From NCBI GenBank assembly GCA_902478425.1, contig CABSKV010000076.1:1-6638 (forward strand): a DNA stretch of 6,638 bases. Reading direction: 5' to 3'. This document shows positions 1-5,391 of the stretch, piece by piece. The notes below the pieces were generated by a model. The model worked only from the letters and a program-made list of their open reading frames with translations, was not told the origin of the DNA and did no database searches. The position numbers were made by a program, and so were the translations under genes. Position 1 is the first letter of the stretch. Each line of letters starts with the position of its first letter. The DNA comes from an uncultured Coriobacteriia bacterium (GTDB lineage Bacteria; Actinomycetota; Coriobacteriia; Coriobacteriales; QAMH01).

Positions 1-466
1 AGAGGCGATCGCCCTCGATGCGCGCGTCCTCCTTGATTTGCGCCGCGCTGCGCTGGGCGGCGATGAACGCCTCGGCGATGGCGTTATCGAGGCTCTTCTT
101 CTCCTCGAGCTGGCCTTGCATGGACTCGATCTTGGATTCGGCGTCGTCGGCGCGCTTGTTCGCGGCGGCGAGGCGGTCCTGCACGATCTCGAGCTCGCTG
201 CGCAGCTCGCGCTCGACGAGGTTCGCCTGCTCGAGCTCGTTGGGAACCGCAAGCGATGCGGCGCTTGCCTCGGCAAGCTCTCCGCGCGTCTTGCCGAGCT
301 CGTCCTGGGCTTCCTTGAGCTGGGATTCCAGGTCGGCAATCTGCTTGTTCATCGCGTCGACCTCGTTGGCGACGCGCTCGAGGAAGACGTCAACCTGTCC
401 GACGTCGTATCCGCGCAGTGCGTGCTCAAAACCCACTTCCTGGATATCCTGCATCGTAATGGCCAT
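1..466 (-). CDS. divIVA: DivIVA-family polar/septal coiled-coil protein, N-terminal part (runs off left edge)
   Basis: The gene starts with ATG at 466 and runs open to the window edge, giving 155 visible residues with no stop. The N-terminus MAITMQDIQEVGFEHALRGY followed by DVGQVDVFLERV matches the DivIVA lipid-binding domain, in which an FRGYD-type turn inserts at curved membrane. Arg18, Gly19, Tyr20 and Asp21 are present; the exposed Phe17 of the Bacillus protein is Leu here. From about residue 36 onward the sequence is almost entirely Glu/Lys/Arg/Gln/Ala/Leu-rich coiled coil. Visible residues near 130-150 (IAEAFIAAQRSAAQIKEDA) resemble the second conserved coiled-coil block of the family. 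AGGAAG at 474-479 lies 7 bases before the ATG, next to the yggT stop 16 bases upstream. In actinobacteria the DivIVA orthologue Wag31 organises polar growth; elsewhere it places division or chromosome-segregation proteins. Which role applies here cannot be told from sequence. A second in-frame ATG at codon 5 is less likely because the MAIT segment belongs to the family start. Confidence 0.93.
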   Translation of the reverse strand, partial: MAITMQDIQEVGFEHALRGYDVGQVDVFLERVANEVDAMNKQIADLESQLKEAQDELGKTRGELAEASAASLAVPNELEQANLVERELRSELEIVQDRLAAANKRADDAESKIESMQGQLEEKKSLDNAIAEAFIAAQRSAAQIKEDARIEGDRL

Positions 467-482
467 GTTTGATCTTCCTTTC

Positions 483-761
483 CTACAGGAGCGCGGCGAT
501 GAGCCGGCCCACCAGCTGCACGACGATAATCGCGAAAATCGGGCTTATGTCAAGCATTCCGCCTATTGGCGGAATTATACGCCTAAAGATATTGAGGAAG
601 GGGTCGCAAATGCGACCGAGCGCACGATAGATGTCCCCAACCCACCCGGTCTGATGGTTGGGCAGCCAACTCATGAGGATGTAGATGAGGATGATGGCAA
701 CGTAAAGATCGCAAATGCCCAGCAAAAGTGAACGGAGAAAGACGAGGGTCGAGGAAATCAT
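483..761 (-). CDS. yggT: YggT family small integral membrane protein
   Basis: A 92-residue hydrophobic protein with two predicted membrane segments, roughly residues 7-33 and 72-91. The connecting loop carries the family motif RRIIPPIGGMLDISPI (residues 60-75). Length and motif fit the YggT/YlmG family. Its exact biochemical role is not settled; family members are linked to osmotic tolerance, division or membrane-protein organisation, and chloroplast relatives to nucleoid and thylakoid organisation. The ATG at 761 overlaps the proC stop by four bases (ATGA), and a strong AAAGGAG (770-776) sits 8 bases before it inside the proC coding sequence, so the two genes are probably translationally coupled. 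divIVA follows after 16 bases. The sepF/yggT/divIVA neighbourhood is the one seen in Bacillus and in Actinomycetota, apart from the interposed proC. Confidence 0.93.
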   Translation of the reverse strand: MISSTLVFLRSLLLGICDLYVAIILIYILMSWLPNHQTGWVGDIYRALGRICDPFLNIFRRIIPPIGGMLDISPIFAIIVVQLVGRLIAALL

Positions 762-1585
762 GCACCCAGCTCCTTTGAACGACGAGTGGCGGCCACGACG
801 CCATCTTTGATCGCATCTTGCACGCCGGCCTTGCGCATGGCATCGAGGGCGGCGACGGTAGTGCCACCGGGACTGCTCACCGCATCGATGGCATCGGGCA
901 GACTCTGCCTTGTCTCGAGGATGAGACGCGAGGTGCCGAGCATGGTCTGCATGACGAGCTCGAGCGCGTCTTCGTAGCGCATGCCGAGCTCCGTCGCGCT
1001 TTGGGCGATAACCTCGGCGAAGAGCTCGAAGTAGGCCGGGCCCGATCCGCTCACGGCGCAGACGATGTCTTGCTCGGACTCGTCAACGATGATGGCGCTT
1101 CCCATCGACCCGAAAAGCGAGCGCACGAGCTCGCAGTCCTGATCGCTTGCCGCAGCACCGGCGCTCACCGCCGACATGCCGCATCCGCATACGAGCGGCG
1201 TGTTGGGCATGACGCGCACAATGGGAACGCCTGCACCGAGCATGTCCGCGAGCTTGGCCGTCGAAATGCCCGCGGCAATGGAGATGACGAGCGTCGAGGC
1301 ATCGATGCCCGCATCGACGAGCGATGCGCATGCCTCGGGAATCCTATTGGGCTTGACCGCGAGGATGACGCAGCGCGCGGGCATGCCAGATGCGGCATCT
1401 GGCACCGTATGCACACCGAGCGCATGCTCGATTCGCTCGCGCTTCTCGCTACCGGGATTGGCGATGGTGAGCGCATCCGGAGAAAAGCCGTCGATGCGCA
1501 GGATGCCCTGGGCGATAGCCTGGCCCATGCGGCCGCCGCCTACGATGAGCACCGTTTCGAGTTGCGTTGCTATGGTGTTTTTCAT
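758..1585 (-). CDS. proC: Pyrroline-5-carboxylate reductase
   Basis: 275 residues, the usual length for ProC. It reduces 1-pyrroline-5-carboxylate to L-proline with NAD(P)H, the last step of proline synthesis, in the cytoplasm. The Rossmann dinucleotide loop GGGRMG is at residues 16-21. AVKP (76-79), VRVMPNTP (123-130), SGSGPAY (179-185) and VSSPGGTT (236-243) are the family signatures; the last two belong to the substrate-binding, dimer-forming C-terminal helical domain. No key motif is missing. The ATG at 1585 is 6 bases after the sepF stop, with a modest AGGG in between as ribosome binding site. The stop overlaps the yggT start. Its position within a division operon is unusual compared with the Bacillus and Mycobacterium layouts, although proC is commonly next to yggS and yggT in gammaproteobacteria. 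A 21-base palindrome lies in codons for residues 61-67. Confidence 0.96.
   Translation of the reverse strand: MKNTIATQLETVLIVGGGRMGQAIAQGILRIDGFSPDALTIANPGSEKRERIEHALGVHTVPDAASGMPARCVILAVKPNRIPEACASLVDAGIDASTLVISIAAGISTAKLADMLGAGVPIVRVMPNTPLVCGCGMSAVSAGAAASDQDCELVRSLFGSMGSAIIVDESEQDIVCAVSGSGPAYFELFAEVIAQSATELGMRYEDALELVMQTMLGTSRLILETRQSLPDAIDAVSSPGGTTVAALDAMRKAGVQDAIKDGVVAATRRSKELGA
1384..1404. repeat. Perfect palindrome with 10-base arms inside proC
   Basis: The arm TGCCAGATGC (1384-1393), a single central G (1394) and GCATCTGGCA (1395-1404) form a perfect palindrome within the proC frame, encoding residues around VPDAASG. In the mRNA it would fold as a 9-bp stem with a 3-base loop. No U-run follows in the direction of transcription, so it is not a rho-independent terminator. 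Confidence 0.6.
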
Positions 1586-1591
1586 CTTGCC

Positions 1592-2392
1592 CTAACGTGC
1601 GTTGTCGTCTTCTACCTTCAGGACATCTTGCGCGATGAGATACTCGCGGTCTTCGTCGCTCAGGGGCTCGGAGCTCTTCGAAATCACGAAGACGCGCTCC
1701 GCAGCCTTGCCGACGTTGAGATTGAGGGCACTTGCGACACCGAACGAGAAGTCGAGGATGCGCTTGGCAAGCGATGCCTTGGTGTCGACGACGTTGAGGA
1801 TGACGATCTTGCCTGCCTTGGCGGCGTTGGCGACCTTCTCGATGTCGGCGTATGCCTTGGGGCAGACGATTTCGAGACGCCCGGCGGGATCGCCCTTGAT
1901 CTTGAGGAAGTCAGAGCCAAGCGAGGCGTACGGATCGCGGCTCTGGCGTGCCGGAGCCGGCGAATCGAGAAACGACGGATCTTGCGGGGCAGACCAGGTG
2001 GGCTCGCCCACCGAACGCGACGAATCGCGCCTCGAGGCGGAGGTGCCGATGTTCCTGCCGTAGGAGCTCGATGACGAGCGCGACGAATACCCACGCGAAC
2101 GAGCGGAGGTATCGAGACTATCGTAGGAGGCGACACGCGGCTTGCGGTCAGACGACAGCGTCACATGCTCGAAATTGTTGGGATTGTAGGAATCGAACGA
2201 GATGACCTCGTTGCGACGGCTGGTGCCGTGCCTATCGTCTATGCCCGAATCGTCGTAATCATCGTAATCGTCGTCGTACATGACATCATCTTCGTAGTAC
2301 TCGGCTTCGTCGTCAGCCCACTCCGGTTTTCCGCCAAATCCGAGCCGGTCCTTCATACCGCCCAAAAGACTCATAGTTAGTGCCTCGCTCAT
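1592..2392 (-). CDS. sepF: SepF, FtsZ membrane anchor / divisome assembly protein
   Basis: 266 residues from the ATG at 2392. The C-terminal SepF domain (DUF552), about residues 172-248, is clear: LEIVCPKAYADIEKVANAAK, KAGKIVILNVVDT and AKRILDFSFGVASALN match the family core that dimerises and binds the FtsZ C-terminal peptide. The N-terminal MSLLGGMKDRLGFGG fits the short amphipathic membrane-targeting helix. Between the two lies a linker of about 150 residues: a very acidic, Tyr-rich stretch (25-53, 16 Asp/Glu and 5 Tyr, no Lys/Arg), then a Ser/Arg-rich low-complexity stretch (about 95-127). With no ftsA in the cluster, SepF is the likely sole membrane tether for FtsZ, as known in other actinobacteria. 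The start is uncertain: ATG 2392 has AGGTG 10 bases upstream, while in-frame ATG 2374 (codon 7) has GAGG 8 bases upstream and would put the helix at the extreme N-terminus. The gene lies 30 bases after yggS and 6 bases before proC. Confidence 0.95.
   Translation of the reverse strand: MSEALTMSLLGGMKDRLGFGGKPEWADDEAEYYEDDVMYDDDYDDYDDSGIDDRHGTSRRNEVISFDSYNPNNFEHVTLSSDRKPRVASYDSLDTSARSRGYSSRSSSSSYGRNIGTSASRRDSSRSVGEPTWSAPQDPSFLDSPAPARQSRDPYASLGSDFLKIKGDPAGRLEIVCPKAYADIEKVANAAKAGKIVILNVVDTKASLAKRILDFSFGVASALNLNVGKAAERVFVISKSSEPLSDEDREYLIAQDVLKVEDDNAR
2249..2318 (-). repeat. Low-complexity acidic tract in sepF (Asp/Tyr repeats)
   Basis: These bases encode about residues 25-48 of SepF, where Asp-Asp-Tyr units recur (DDDYDDYDD at residues 40-48). 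On the plus strand this reads as repeated cgtcgtaatc/atcgtaatcg blocks around 2251-2280. Asp and Tyr codons are nearly all GAC/GAT and TAC/TAT, so the DNA is a degenerate trinucleotide repeat that could vary in length between strains. Acidic Tyr/Asp linkers are common in actinobacterial SepF. Confidence 0.7.
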
Positions 2393-2422
2393 ATGAAACA
2401 GGCACCTAGGTACGTGACGACG

Positions 2423-3118
2423 CTAGAGTGCCGTGAAGTTATCGTCAAAAATCCTTCTACCAATGCGAATCATCGTGGCGCCTTCTTCGATTGCCGCGGG
2501 GTAGTCTTCGGACATGCCCATCGATAGTTCGCTCATGGAAATACTATCACGCTCATCGTAATATTTTGACATCATCTGGCTTAAGTTTTGCAAGCCGTCG
2601 AATGTTTTTCTGGCAAGGTCGATATCGCCTTGAGGCGCCATCGTCATGAGGCCCTTGCATGCGACATGCTCGCATTGCGCGATTCGCTCGATGAAGGCGG
2701 GAAGTTCGTCTGGGCGAATTCCGCCCTTGCTCTTCTCACCCGAAACCGAGACCTCTACGAGGACATCTTGGATGCAATCGATATTGCCCGCAGCCCTCTC
2801 GATTGCCTCGAGGAGCGAAGGGCGGTCGAGCGAATGGATGAGGAACGCCTTGCCGACGACATGACGCGCCTTGTTTGACTGGAGCGTCCCGATGAAGTGC
2901 CAACGCGCATCGGGATAGAGGGCGACCTTCTCGTTGAAGGGCTTATCGCGATTCTCGCCGAAGTCCGTCACGCCACATGCAATCGCCTCGCCCACGACAG
3001 GTGGTTCGACCGTCTTGCTCACGGCAATGATCTTCACGTCTTGGGGATCCCTGCCACACTCATTACATATACGAGCGACATCCTCGCGGGTATCGTTCCA
3101 ACGCTGTTCCAGGCTCAT
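2423..3118 (-). CDS. yggS: YggS/PLPBP family pyridoxal-phosphate homeostasis protein
   Basis: 231 residues, normal for this single-domain PLP-binding TIM-barrel family (fold-type III, related to the N-terminal half of alanine racemase but without racemase activity). The PLP lysine is Lys35 in IIAVSKT. FGENR (53-57), WHFIGTLQSNK (73-83) and the C-terminal ELSMGMSEDYPAAIEEGATM / IRIGRRIF phosphate-binding part are all present. Family members buffer PLP and influence amino-acid and keto-acid balance. FGENR is followed by DK rather than the common VQE, a small deviation. The ATG at 3118 overlaps the pgeF stop by four bases (ATGA), with GAGGAA just before it. This is the ylmE position of the Bacillus division cluster. 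Synonymous codons are less GC-biased than in ftsZ, suggesting weaker selection for expression. Confidence 0.95.
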   Translation of the reverse strand: MSLEQRWNDTREDVARICNECGRDPQDVKIIAVSKTVEPPVVGEAIACGVTDFGENRDKPFNEKVALYPDARWHFIGTLQSNKARHVVGKAFLIHSLDRPSLLEAIERAAGNIDCIQDVLVEVSVSGEKSKGGIRPDELPAFIERIAQCEHVACKGLMTMAPQGDIDLARKTFDGLQNLSQMMSKYYDERDSISMSELSMGMSEDYPAAIEEGATMIRIGRRIFDDNFTAL

Positions 3119-3981
3119 GCTTCCTCTTTCCGAATGGCGAACGCTGCGTGCCGACCCGTCACGCCGGCATCGGCTCTATATGAATAGTACTCGTCATGAT
3201 GGCACGCGGTACAGAGATTTGCGTGCGCTATTCTTTCCGGCACGGCGCCCGCGCGCAGAAGCGCGGCGGTGACAGCTGCGTCAATATCGAGATGCCCCTC
3301 GTCTGCATCGCATGATTCGTCAAACTCAGCAATAAATTGCCTAATGAGCTCATCAGCGACTTTATAGCAACAAGAGCCGATGTGAGGACCAATATAGCAA
3401 TTTATTGCATAATTTGGGCAGCCAGTTGCTTTTTGTAGTTTTCGCAAGCCGATACCGGCAATCGAGGCAATGGAGCCACGCCATCCGGAGTGTATGACGG
3501 CAAAGGAGCCATCAGGGGCAACGAGTATCACCGGAACGCAATCGGCGAAGCAGAGCAATACCGGGACATCTGCCTGCGTGCACACGATGCCATCGGCGCC
3601 CTCGGCAGCATCCCGCTGTGCCTCGGCATAATGTCTAATTTCTAGCACCTCGCTACCATGGATCTGGAGCGGAGAAACCAGACGATGCATATAGTTTTGA
3701 GCGCCGAGAGACGTGCCGAGCAGCACCCTGTTTACATCGACCGCAGCGTCGTCATCGCCGACTGCATACGAGAGATTCAGTCCCTCGTACGGCCCCTCGC
3801 TCACTCCCCCATCACGCGTGGTGAAGGCTATGCGCGTGCCACATGCCTCGAAGAGCGCCTCGTCGGTGAGAACCCGTATGGTGGAATCGCCCGTGCAAAA
3901 AGAATTCTCCGCCAGCCGTGGAAGGGGCAGGCGGAGAATCTCATCTGGTTGCGTATGGGACGTGGCAACCCCGACAGACAT
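3115..3981 (-). CDS. pgeF: Peptidoglycan editing factor PgeF (YfiH/laccase-domain protein)
   Basis: 288 residues of the YfiH/DUF152 family. The metal-binding triad fits His108 (LQIHGSEV), Cys148 (CFADCVPV) and His164 (VIHSGWRG); N-terminal FTTRDGGVSEGPYEGLNLS and C-terminal GPHIGSCCYKV and NLCTACHHDEYYSYR are also typical. In E. coli the protein prevents incorporation of L-serine in place of L-alanine at the first position of the peptidoglycan stem; relatives show purine nucleoside and polyphenol oxidase activities in vitro. About 45 residues precede the conserved core. Its ATG shares one base with the ftsZ stop (TAATG) and no purine-rich ribosome binding site is visible in the ftsZ 3' end, so translation probably depends on ribosomes finishing ftsZ. 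No other ATG or GTG lies early in the frame. An AT-rich patch at 3325-3440 contains two GCAAT-type dyads. The 3' end overlaps yggS by four bases. Confidence 0.95.
   Translation of the reverse strand: MSVGVATSHTQPDEILRLPLPRLAENSFCTGDSTIRVLTDEALFEACGTRIAFTTRDGGVSEGPYEGLNLSYAVGDDDAAVDVNRVLLGTSLGAQNYMHRLVSPLQIHGSEVLEIRHYAEAQRDAAEGADGIVCTQADVPVLLCFADCVPVILVAPDGSFAVIHSGWRGSIASIAGIGLRKLQKATGCPNYAINCYIGPHIGSCCYKVADELIRQFIAEFDESCDADEGHLDIDAAVTAALLRAGAVPERIAHANLCTACHHDEYYSYRADAGVTGRHAAFAIRKEEA
3329..3408. repeat. Inverted pair of GCAATWWATTGC dyads inside pgeF
   Basis: GCAATAAATTGC at 3329-3340 and GCAATTTATTGC at 3397-3408 are perfect 12-base inverted copies of each other, 68 bases centre to centre with a 56-base spacer. 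Each arm is itself a dyad (GCAAT, two bases, ATTGC). They lie in an AT-rich island of the pgeF coding sequence, encoding parts of RQFIAEF and YAINCY. They could be operator-like protein sites or the arms of an mRNA stem; nothing in the sequence decides this. Confidence 0.55.
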
Positions 3982-5066
3982 TAGTAGCGGCTACGCTTGA
4001 GGAAGTCGGGGATATCATCGTCGAAGGCGGGCGTGAGGCTATCCTCGGGCATCGAGGCGAAGGCCTGGCTCACGCTCGACTTGCCGCCGAGGTCCATGCT
4101 CGCCTGCTGCTCGGTGCCATCGAAGCCCGTGGCGATAACGGTGACGCGAATCTGATCGCCCATCGACTCGTCGATGACGGTACCAAAGATGATGTTCGCA
4201 TCCTCGTCGGCTGCGGAGTTGATGATCTGCGATGCCTCGTCGATCTCCTGCAGGCTCATGTCGCTGCCACCCGTGATGGAGTAGAGGATGCGATCGGCGC
4301 CCACGATGGAGGACTCGAGCAGCTTGGAGGAGATGGCCTCCTTGGCAGCGTCTGCCGCACGGTTCTCGCCCGAGGCGATGCCGATGCCCATCATGGCCGA
4401 GCCGGCATCCTTCATGATGGCGCGGACGTCTGCGAAGTCGAGGTTGATGAGGCCGGGGATCGTGATGAGGTCCGTGATGCCCTGCGTGCCCTGACGCAGG
4501 ATGTCATCGGCGATGCGGAACGCGTCGAGCATGGAGGTGCGCTTCTCGATGACCTGGAGCAGGCGATCGTTGGGGACGACGATGAGCGTGTCGACCTTCT
4601 GGGCGAGCAGGGCGACGCCCTCCTCTGCCTGGTTCATGCGCTTGCGACCCTCGAAGCCGAAGGGCTTGGTGACGACACCGACGGTAAGCGCGCCAATCTC
4701 CTCCATGGCGATCTCTGCCACGACGGGAGCGGCACCCGTGCCCGTTCCGCCACCCTCGCCGGCAGTCACGAAGACCATGTCCGCGCCAGCGAGCGCATCA
4801 CGGATATCGGCACGAGACTCCTCGGCCGCCTGCGCGCCGATCTCGGGGTTGGCACCAGCACCGAGGCCACGGGTAAGCTCCTCGCCGATGTGGACCGTGC
4901 GGTCTGCATCGGACATGAGCAGGGCCTGCCTGTCGGTATTGATGGCGATGAACTCGACACCCTTGACGCCGGCCTCGACCATGCGATTGACGGCATTCGT
5001 GCCGCCGCCGCCAACGCCGACCACCTTGATCACTGCGAGATGGTCAGATCCTGTGTACTCGGGCAT
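3981..5066 (-). CDS. ftsZ: Cell division GTPase FtsZ
   Basis: 361 residues. The tubulin-like GTPase polymerises into the Z-ring at midcell. The N-terminal glycine loop VGVGGGGTNAVNRM is at residues 16-29, the signature GGGTGTG at 105-111 inside TAGEGGGTGTGAAP (the Glu form seen in Actinomycetota), KPFGFEGRKR at 134-143, and the catalytic T7 loop NLDFADV at 208-214 with Asn208, Asp210 and Asp213. The globular body ends near residue 317. A short variable linker of about 30 residues leads to the conserved C-terminal peptide FDDDIPDFLKRSRY (348-361), the docking site for SepF and other partners. The ATG at 5066 has a strong AGGAAGGA (5072-5079) five bases upstream. It is preceded by the only long non-coding gap in the window, suggesting its own promoter, and its stop overlaps pgeF by one base. 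Codon use is strongly GC-biased. Confidence 0.98.
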   Translation of the reverse strand: MPEYTGSDHLAVIKVVGVGGGGTNAVNRMVEAGVKGVEFIAINTDRQALLMSDADRTVHIGEELTRGLGAGANPEIGAQAAEESRADIRDALAGADMVFVTAGEGGGTGTGAAPVVAEIAMEEIGALTVGVVTKPFGFEGRKRMNQAEEGVALLAQKVDTLIVVPNDRLLQVIEKRTSMLDAFRIADDILRQGTQGITDLITIPGLINLDFADVRAIMKDAGSAMMGIGIASGENRAADAAKEAISSKLLESSIVGADRILYSITGGSDMSLQEIDEASQIINSAADEDANIIFGTVIDESMGDQIRVTVIATGFDGTEQQASMDLGGKSSVSQAFASMPEDSLTPAFDDDIPDFLKRSRY

Positions 5067-5391
5067 GTCAGTCCTTCCTACGTTTAAGGAATCCTCGTCA
5101 TTGGTCGAGATTCCTCTTTATGCGACGTTTAGTCTGTCAAATGGTAGAGAAATCAGTCCAGACAAGTATACACTTCGAGTTAGATAACGCCACGATATCC
5201 ATCATTTTTTAGGTGAATTTTGCACGTTTTTCCCTGAGTATCCTAGTCAAATTTGCAGACTTGAATTACTTACTCCATCAGAGCCCTTTTGCTGCAATGT
5301 GTCCATCATTCTCCATGGCAAGGCAAGGCGGATATGGCGAATGAGGGCGAGCGGCAAAGAGCGCAAGTCGCGCATGGCGTCAGGCGTCTGC
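5067..5391 (-). promoter_or_regulatory. ftsQ-ftsZ intergenic region, probable ftsZ promoter and leader
   Basis: This 325-base gap is clearly richer in A+T than the genes on either side, as expected of a control region. On the minus strand there is a TATACT hexamer (5165-5170) as a possible -10, but the sequence 17 bases upstream (GTGGCG) is a poor -35. A perfect TTGACA (5135-5140) has no convincing -10 at normal distance. A stem-loop (5087-5115) and the ribosome binding site AGGAAGGA follow. No U-run terminator after ftsQ is visible, so read-through from ftsQ is possible. The only small frame, 42 codons at 5247-5375, lacks a ribosome binding site and family features. The 9-mer AATGATGGA occurs twice (5198-5206, 5302-5310). 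Confidence 0.45.
5087..5115 (-). promoter_or_regulatory. Stem-loop in the ftsZ leader directly before the ribosome binding site
   Basis: In the mRNA direction AGGAATC-TCG pairs with CGA-(G)-GATTCCT: a 10-bp stem with one bulged G and an 8-base loop, ending 20 bases before the ftsZ ATG and 7 bases before its AGGAAGGA. It is followed by TTAAACG, not a U-run, so it is not an intrinsic terminator. A role in translation control or mRNA stability is inference. Confidence 0.5.

Noticed and set aside
18..731. Plus-strand open frames opposite divIVA and yggT
   Set aside because: The minus strand carries clear DivIVA and YggT motifs; the plus-strand product is Ser/Arg-rich noise.
818..2074. Plus-strand open frame of 418 codons opposite proC and sepF
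   Set aside because: It is antisense to two genes with full family motifs; the His/Arg/Ala/Asp-rich product has no recognisable domain and arises from GC-biased third positions of the real genes.
4481..4500. CCTGCGT/ACGCAGG inverted repeat in ftsZ
   Set aside because: Seven-base arms in a conserved, GC-rich coding segment are close to chance expectation.
3918..5087. Plus-strand open frame of 389 codons opposite ftsZ
   Set aside because: Mirror of the ftsZ reading frame, with low-complexity Asp/Gly/Leu/Arg composition and no family resemblance.
5135..5140. TTGACA as the -35 of an ftsZ promoter
   Set aside because: No acceptable -10 hexamer at 16-18 bases; the nearest CATAAA is only 12 bases away. 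Kept only as a note within the intergenic feature.
5198..5310. Two copies of AATGATGGA in the ftsQ-ftsZ gap
   Set aside because: A 9-base direct repeat about 100 bases apart is weak on its own and matches no regulator site I know.
5247..5375. Possible 42-codon small protein on the minus strand between ftsQ and ftsZ
   Set aside because: No ribosome binding site before the ATG, no hydrophobic segment or recognisable motif; codon use looks like non-coding sequence.
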